Of a DNA stretch of 64,000 nucleotides, positions 58,990 through 64,000 are shown piece after piece. The notes beneath the pieces are model-generated. The model saw nothing but the letters and a program-made list of their open reading frames with translations, did not search any database and was not told the DNA's origin. A program made the translations under genes and the position numbers. Each line of letters starts with the position of its first letter. Positions within the stretch are counted from its first letter, which is position 1. The stretch spans positions 124,001 through 188,000 of the forward strand of contig CAJUFQ010000001.1 of assembly GCA_910585625.1 (NCBI GenBank), written 5' to 3'. This DNA is from an uncultured Lachnospiraceae bacterium (GTDB taxonomy: Bacteria > Bacillota > Clostridia > Lachnospirales > Lachnospiraceae).

Positions 58990-60470
58990 GGCATTCAATA
59001 ACAAGGAAGATTACAGCCATCATGATTGGCATAGTCGCAGGGACAGTGCTGCTGTGCTGGTTCATTAATACGACGCTCCTGGAGTCTTATTACCTGGAAC
59101 ATAAACAGGGCACGCTGCTCGATACGTTTGACATGGTGTACGAGGAAAGCAAGAACGGCAGGACGGACGAGGAGGATTTCCTGATCCGATTAGAAACAAA
59201 ATGCAGCAACAGCGGCATTTCTTTTATGATTATCAGTTCTGACCGCACAATCCTGCAGTCCAGCGTGGGGGATGATGAGCGGCTGCTGTTCCAGTTCCTG
59301 GAACTGATTTTCCACAGTGATGACAGGAATACCGTAGTCTTGGAGAATACGCAGGAGTACATGATAGAAAAAACCAAGGACAGCAGGCTGCAGACGGATT
59401 ACCTGGTGCTTTGGGGAAGCCTGCAGAACGGCAACATGATACTGATGCGCACCGCAGTGGAGAGCATTAAAGAAAGCGTCGACATCGCGAACCGTTTCCT
59501 CGCCTATGTGGGTGTGGTAATGGTCGTTTTCTGCGCTGTCATTATTTATGTGGTGACAAGGAAAATTACCAACCCTATCCTGCAGCTGGCAGACATTTCC
59601 AGGCGCATGACGAACTTGGATTTTGACGCCAAGTTTCAGGGAAAAGGGGAAAATGAAATCAGCTTGCTGGGCAGCCATATGAATCAGCTTTCAGAGACTT
59701 TGGAGAAAACTATTTCAGAACTCAAGAGTGCGAATAATGAGCTTAAGATAGATATTGAGAAAAAGACAGAAATTGATGAGATGCGCAAGGAATTCATTTC
59801 CAATGTTTCGCATGAGCTGAAAACGCCGATAGCGCTGATTCAGGGATATGCGGAAGGCCTGCAGGAGTGCATCAATGACGATGAAGCGAGCCGTGAATTC
59901 TACTGTGAGGTCATCATGGACGAAGCGGATAAAATGAATGCGCTTGTCAGGAATCTTTTGACGCTCAATCAGCTGGAGTCGGGCGGCGAGCAGGTAGTGT
60001 TTGAGAGGTTCGATTTGTTGGAAGTCATCCAGGGCGTAGTAAACGCGACGGCAATTTTACGGGAACAGAACGAGGTTTCCCTGGCAGTCCACGCACAGGG
60101 AGCCGAATATGTATGGGCGGACGAATTTAAGACGGAGCAGGTGCTGACGAATTATATCAGCAATGCCATACACTATGCGTCTGGTGAGAAGAAGATTGAA
60201 ATCTCAGTAATCCCTGCAAAAGACACGGTGAGGGTGGAGGTATTTAATACCGGAAATCCCATCCCGGAAGGAGAGATTGCCCATATCTGGGATAAGTTTT
60301 ATAAAGTGGATAAGGCACGTACCCGGGAGTACGGGGGGAATGGGATTGGGCTGTCAATCGTAAAAGCTATCATGGATTCTTTCCACCAGGAGTGTGGCGC
60401 CAGGAACGAGGAAAATGGCGTGACATTCTGGTTTGAATTGGACAGCAAGGCAGATGATGGGAAGAAGTGA
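58986..60470 (+). CDS. Sensor histidine kinase
   Basis: A 494-residue membrane kinase: TM1 (about 10-32), external sensor (about 33-170), TM2 (about 172-192), HAMP (about 193-245), HisKA with His276 in FISNVSHELKTP, and the HATPase domain with NAIHYAS (N box) and GGNGIGLSIV (G box). It phosphorylates the response regulator whose gene it overlaps by four bases. The external sensor has no recognisable family, and the ligand is unknown. Confidence 0.93.
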   Translation: MRHSITRKITAIMIGIVAGTVLLCWFINTTLLESYYLEHKQGTLLDTFDMVYEESKNGRTDEEDFLIRLETKCSNSGISFMIISSDRTILQSSVGDDERLLFQFLELIFHSDDRNTVVLENTQEYMIEKTKDSRLQTDYLVLWGSLQNGNMILMRTAVESIKESVDIANRFLAYVGVVMVVFCAVIIYVVTRKITNPILQLADISRRMTNLDFDAKFQGKGENEISLLGSHMNQLSETLEKTISELKSANNELKIDIEKKTEIDEMRKEFISNVSHELKTPIALIQGYAEGLQECINDDEASREFYCEVIMDEADKMNALVRNLLTLNQLESGGEQVVFERFDLLEVIQGVVNATAILREQNEVSLAVHAQGAEYVWADEFKTEQVLTNYISNAIHYASGEKKIEISVIPAKDTVRVEVFNTGNPIPEGEIAHIWDKFYKVDKARTREYGGNGIGLSIVKAIMDSFHQECGARNEENGVTFWFELDSKADDGKK

Positions 60471-60478
60471 AAATGTAG

Positions 60479-60507
60479 TTGCCCTGAGGGATAAATAATG
60501 GTAGAAT
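60479..60507 (+). promoter_or_regulatory. Candidate promoter of the acidic lipoprotein gene
   Basis: TTGCCC (60479-60484), 17-base spacer, TAGAAT (60502-60507), about 60 bases before the start. Confidence 0.5.
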
Positions 60508-60565
60508 ACTAGTGTAGCGATTGTGATTGCTATGCGAAGCAACCTGAGGAAAAGGAGACAGACTT

Positions 60566-61387
60566 ATGAAAAACGTCATGAAAATAGGAACGGCGCTGGT
60601 TGCGGCAGCAATGCTCTTAGCAGGATGCGGGGATTCGATGATGCCGCTGACGGAGGATGAAGAATCCACAGTGGTAAATTACTCTGCCGGAATCCTCGCC
60701 AAGCATAATAGCTTCCAGCAGGAAGGAATGACTGCCGTTTATCCGGAAGAGGAAGATGAGCCGGAAGAAGAGGAAGAGTCTGAAGAGAGGGAAAAGCCGG
60801 ATGATGCAGATGATTCGGACGATGCAGATGAGAAAAAAAAGCCGGATGATGCGGAAAAAGCGGATGGTTCAGACGATGCTGAGAAGCCGGAGGGAGAAGA
60901 AAAAACAGATAAGGACAAATCTCCAGATAAAGAGGAAGCTGCCAAGGGGGAAGCTGCGGACGAGGAAGCCGGGCCTCTTACTTTGACAAAAGCGTTGTCA
61001 GTGCCCAAAGTAGAATTCTCTTACCATGATTATTCCACAGCCAGCAACTACAAGCAGGGAGAGTCTTTTTCCTTGGATGCATCAGCAGGCAATGTCTATG
61101 TAATGCTGAATATAAACATGACAAATACTGGAAGCCAGGCGGCAGAATGTGATGTTTTGTCAAAACAGCCAACCTTTACCTTAAGCCTGAATGGAGAGGC
61201 AGGGGTACTCAATGAGATGACGATGCTGACCAATGATTTGTCCACCTATAAAGGGGTCTTGGATCCTGGGCAGACAGAGGCGACAATTTTGTTATTTGAG
61301 GTTCCGCAGAAGACGGCGGAAAATATCTCAACCATACAGCTGAGCGCCCAGATTAATGGAAAGACAAGTGAAATTATTCTAAAATAA
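60566..61387 (+). CDS. Acidic lipoprotein with DUF4352-like domain
   Basis: A 273-residue exported lipoprotein. The lipobox LLAGC ends at about Cys21. Residues about 60-135 are low complexity, almost only Asp, Glu, Lys, Pro and Ser, with repeated PDDA and DDAE units. The C-terminal domain (about 150-273, VYVMLNINMTNTGSQA, LDPGQTEATILLFEVP) resembles DUF4352-type beta domains. It sits downstream of the two-component system with its own promoter, so it may be its target or sensor partner; this is inferred from position only. Confidence 0.82.
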   Translation: MKNVMKIGTALVAAAMLLAGCGDSMMPLTEDEESTVVNYSAGILAKHNSFQQEGMTAVYPEEEDEPEEEEESEEREKPDDADDSDDADEKKKPDDAEKADGSDDAEKPEGEEKTDKDKSPDKEEAAKGEAADEEAGPLTLTKALSVPKVEFSYHDYSTASNYKQGESFSLDASAGNVYVMLNINMTNTGSQAAECDVLSKQPTFTLSLNGEAGVLNEMTMLTNDLSTYKGVLDPGQTEATILLFEVPQKTAENISTIQLSAQINGKTSEIILK

Positions 61388-61490
61388 TTCGTTAAAAATA
61401 AAAAATATTGTATATTTTTCTGAAAGTATGTGATATAATTAGAGAAATGGATAGAAACGGAAGAATATCGGAGAGGAGCGAGTGACAATT

Positions 61491-62420
61491 ATGGATACAA
61501 ATATTCTTTTAGAGAATGGAACAAATGAGCTGGAGGTGTTAGAATTTACCCTAGCCGGGAATCATTATGGGATTAATGTGGCAAAAATCCGAGAGATTTT
61601 AACCTATCAGCCGGTTACTCCGATTCCGAACGCCCATCCCTGTGTGGAAGGCATATTTATGCCGCGTGACACAATGATATCAGTGATTAATCTTCGTCAT
61701 TGCCTGGCTCTTCCAGATAACGAAGAGGACGGTTTGTTTATCATTACGAATTTTAATAAATTGAACATTGCGTTTCATGTGGATGAGGTGTGCGGGATTC
61801 ACAGGCTTTCCTGGGCAGATATCATTACGCCGGACGCTACAATCAACATAGAAGAGAGCGGGGTGTCCACCGGAGTGATTAAGCTGGAGGACAGGTTGAT
61901 TGTTATTTTAGATTTCGAGAAGATTGTGACGGACATCAGTCCGGAGACCGGTCTTCAGGTTTCCGATTTGGAAAATCTCGAAGAGCGTAACAGGAGCGAT
62001 GCGCCTATCCTGATTGCGGAGGATTCCCCGTTACTGTCTAAGCTGATTACTGACTGCCTCAAGAAAGCAGGATATACGAAGCTGATTGTCAACAGCAATG
62101 GGCAGGAAGCTTGGGACAAGCTTTGCGAGTTCCGTAAACAGGGCAATCTGGATGATAAGGTACATATGATTATTACAGATATTGAGATGCCGCTGATGGA
62201 TGGCCACCGTCTGACGAAATTAGTAAAAGAGGATGATGAGCTGAGGCATATACCTGTCGTTATTTTCTCATCTTTGGTTAATGAGGAGATGCGCCACAAA
62301 GGTGAGATGCTGGGAGCTGACGCGCAGCTTACAAAGCCTGAGATTGGTAAGCTGGTAGGCGCGATAGACGCTCTTTTGGATGAAAGAAAAGAGAAAATGG
62401 CACAGATGCAGCAACCGTAA
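61491..62420 (+). CDS. cheV: Chemotaxis coupling protein CheV
   Basis: A 309-residue CheW-receiver fusion. The CheW part (about 8-150, GTNELEVLEFTLAGNHYGIN) couples receptors to CheA; the receiver (about 168-298) has Asp230 in MIITDIEMPLMDG. CheV tunes adaptation in Firmicute chemotaxis. I chose ATG 61491, matching the usual MDTNILLE start; GTG 61482 is closer to the AGGAG. It may serve the CZB receptor at 56029. No cheA, cheY or flagellar genes are visible. Confidence 0.93.
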   Translation: MDTNILLENGTNELEVLEFTLAGNHYGINVAKIREILTYQPVTPIPNAHPCVEGIFMPRDTMISVINLRHCLALPDNEEDGLFIITNFNKLNIAFHVDEVCGIHRLSWADIITPDATINIEESGVSTGVIKLEDRLIVILDFEKIVTDISPETGLQVSDLENLEERNRSDAPILIAEDSPLLSKLITDCLKKAGYTKLIVNSNGQEAWDKLCEFRKQGNLDDKVHMIITDIEMPLMDGHRLTKLVKEDDELRHIPVVIFSSLVNEEMRHKGEMLGADAQLTKPEIGKLVGAIDALLDERKEKMAQMQQP

Positions 62421-62447
62421 AACGACCGTGTAAAGATTATTAATAAT

Positions 62448-62486
62448 CTGCCTGGGGGATACTCATAAAACAGTTCTCGCAGGCAG
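62448..62486 (+). other. Hairpin between cheV and purO
   Basis: CTGCCTG (62448-62454) pairs with CAGGCAG (62480-62486) across a 25-base loop. The following sequence has only a weak T-rich tract. Possible weak terminator. Confidence 0.3.
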
Positions 62487-62528
62487 TTGTTATCTTATAG
62501 GAGAGCATGACGCAAAGGAGGAAATTTT

Positions 62529-63242
62529 TTGAAAAGATTATCATTGGAGGCAGAGTTAAAAGGTAATTCATATCCTGGCAGAGGAATTGTGATTGGGAAG
62601 TCTGACGACGGGAAGTACGCGGTGACTGCTTATTTTATTATGGGTAGAAGTGAGAATAGCAGGAACCGTATTTTTGCGGAAGAAGGAGAGGGAATCCGCA
62701 CCCAGGCATTTGATGAATCGAAACTGAGCGACCCCAGACTGATTATTTATGCGCCGGTGCGTGTGCTGGGCAATAAGACGATAGTGACAAATGGTGACCA
62801 GACGGATACCATTTATGAACTGATGGACAAGCAGCAGACATTTGAACAGGCGTTGCGTACACGGGAGTTTGAGCCGGACGCCCCGAATTATACGCCAAGG
62901 ATTTCCGGAATCATGCATGTGGGAAACGGCAGCTATAATTATGCCATGTCCATCTTAAAAAGCAACAACGGAAGCCCGGACGCCTGCAACCGTTATACCT
63001 TTGCGTATGAGAATCCCATGAGCGGCGAAGGCCATTTCATCCATACATATATGGGAGACGGCAACCCTCTGCCCAGCTTTGAGGGAGAGCCAAAGCTGGT
63101 GGGCATCAAAGGCGATATTGATGATTTTACGCAGCAGGTGTGGGAAAGCCTCAATGAGGAGAATAAGGTATCGCTGTTTGTACGCTATATCGATATTGAA
63201 AGCGGGGCTTATGAGACGCGTATTGTGAACAAGAACCAGTGA
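62529..63242 (+). CDS. purO: IMP cyclohydrolase, PurO (archaeal) type
   Basis: A 237-residue enzyme closing the purine ring to form IMP. TAYFIMGRSENSRNR and GNGSYNYAMSILK mark the PurO (IMP_cyclohyd) family first found in archaea and also present in many Clostridia. TTG 62529 follows GGAGG at normal spacing. The AICAR formyltransferase starts 66 bp later, so the pair substitutes for bifunctional PurH. Confidence 0.92.
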   Translation: MKRLSLEAELKGNSYPGRGIVIGKSDDGKYAVTAYFIMGRSENSRNRIFAEEGEGIRTQAFDESKLSDPRLIIYAPVRVLGNKTIVTNGDQTDTIYELMDKQQTFEQALRTREFEPDAPNYTPRISGIMHVGNGSYNYAMSILKSNNGSPDACNRYTFAYENPMSGEGHFIHTYMGDGNPLPSFEGEPKLVGIKGDIDDFTQQVWESLNEENKVSLFVRYIDIESGAYETRIVNKNQ

Positions 63243-63308
63243 TTTCCAGACCAGAGGAAGCAAAGCATTGGTAACTATCGAAGAATACATAAGAATCAGG
63301 AGGAACTT

Positions 63309-64000
63309 ATGCAGGAATTAGAATTGAAATATGGATGTAACCCCAACCAGAAACCTTCCAGAATATACATGGAGGATGGTGAGCTGCCAATCAAGGTCTT
63401 AAACGGCAAGCCGGGCTACATTAATTTCCTGGATGCATTGAACGGCTGGCAGCTGGTAAAAGAGTTAAAACAGGCGACGGGACTGCCGGCGGCCACATCT
63501 TTTAAACATGTTTCCCCGGCAGGGGCAGCAGTCGGACTGCCGCTGACGGAAGTTGAGAGGAAAATATATTGGGTGGATGATATGGACATGGAGTTTACCC
63601 CTCTGGCTAATGCCTATGCCAGGGCCAGGGGTGCAGACCGTATGTCTTCCTTCGGGGATTTCATTTCCCTGTCTGATGTCTGCGATGTGGCAACGGCAAA
63701 AATCATCAAACGCGAAGTTTCTGACGGCGTCATTGCGCCAGGGTATGAGCCTGAGGCTTTAGAGATTTTAAAGGCAAAGAAAAAGGGCAATTACAATGTG
63801 ATTGAGATTGATGCGGCTTATGTGCCGAATTCCATTGAACGCAAAGAGGTATTTGGGATTACATTTGAGCAAGGCAGGAATGAGTTAAAAATTGACGATG
63901 AATTCTTTGCGGAGGTGGTAACGGAGAATAAGGAGATTCCCAAAGAGGCTAAGATAGATTTGGCAATCGCTATGATTACCCTCAAATACACGCAGTCTAA
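63309..64000 (+). CDS. Phosphoribosylaminoimidazolecarboxamide (AICAR) formyltransferase, 5' part
   Basis: The frame from ATG 63309 (AGGAGG upstream) runs off the window end, giving at least 230 residues. FKHVSPAGAAVGLPLT and ADRMSSFGDFISLSD match the AICAR transformylase domain of PurH. It lacks the N-terminal cyclohydrolase domain of bifunctional PurH, consistent with the separate PurO upstream. It uses 10-formyl-THF to formylate AICAR. The end of the gene is outside this window. Confidence 0.9.
   Translation, partial: MQELELKYGCNPNQKPSRIYMEDGELPIKVLNGKPGYINFLDALNGWQLVKELKQATGLPAATSFKHVSPAGAAVGLPLTEVERKIYWVDDMDMEFTPLANAYARARGADRMSSFGDFISLSDVCDVATAKIIKREVSDGVIAPGYEPEALEILKAKKKGNYNVIEIDAAYVPNSIERKEVFGITFEQGRNELKIDDEFFAEVVTENKEIPKEAKIDLAIAMITLKYTQS

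Overview
The window looks like a chromosomal stretch of an anaerobic, spore-forming, butyrate-producing member of the Clostridia, most likely a gut Lachnospiraceae. The grounds are the spoIIIA operon and spoIVA, a thl-hbd-bcd-etfB-etfA butyrate operon, a CheV protein and a cytosolic chemoreceptor, archaeal-type IMP cyclohydrolase (PurO) beside an AICAR formyltransferase, and strong Firmicute-type ribosome binding sites. I cannot name the species. No tRNA, rRNA, CRISPR array, complete insertion sequence or prophage is visible.

Layout. 1-2004: end of a maltose-type ABC permease and malQ. 2067-3439: a duplicated Rpn-family module, with a free-standing C-terminal copy next to a full-length gene. 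3559-4902 (minus): a PadR / DUF6120-like / small secreted protein operon. 5546-11530: a lipoprotein and two FtsX-type ABC exporter sets, the second behind a near-perfect sigma-A promoter. 11608-18155: spoIVA, a metallo-beta-lactamase-fold protein, a Big_2 protein, a tiny membrane protein, alaS and rpsU. 18296-23050: a 1584-residue surface GH127 glycosidase. 23162-28656: the spoIIIAA-AH operon behind a SigE-like promoter.

28873-35352: Uma2-like protein, nrdR, YqeG, rpiB, efp, then nucleotidyltransferase, NahK-like kinase and galE, a likely hexose or hexosamine salvage set. 35414-38025: a degenerate HD-GYP protein and a coiled-coil/SleB hydrolase. 38061-43628: the butyrate operon, with a Rex-like operator and no crt. 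43728-52627: ECF-S component, CapA-like lipoprotein, gpmI, purC, purB, eno, secG. 52685-55814: rnr, smpB and ssrA (tmRNA), a trans-translation and RNA-decay cluster. 56029-62420: CZB chemoreceptor, a repeat-bearing membrane protein, a two-component system, an acidic lipoprotein and cheV. 62529-64000: purO and the start of the AICAR formyltransferase.

The most interesting signals are: (i) the Rpn module, where both copies keep a ribosome binding site and ATG before a C-terminal domain with four-residue repeats whose number differs (3 versus 4), as expected for an intragenic antitoxin; (ii) a 160-bp TA-flanked palindromic element whose insertion supplies the nrdR stop codon; (iii) an 80-bp hairpin repeat present twice with pair-preserving changes; (iv) a three-hairpin element between eno and secG; and (v) intercistronic hairpins plus a Rex-like site in the butyrate operon.
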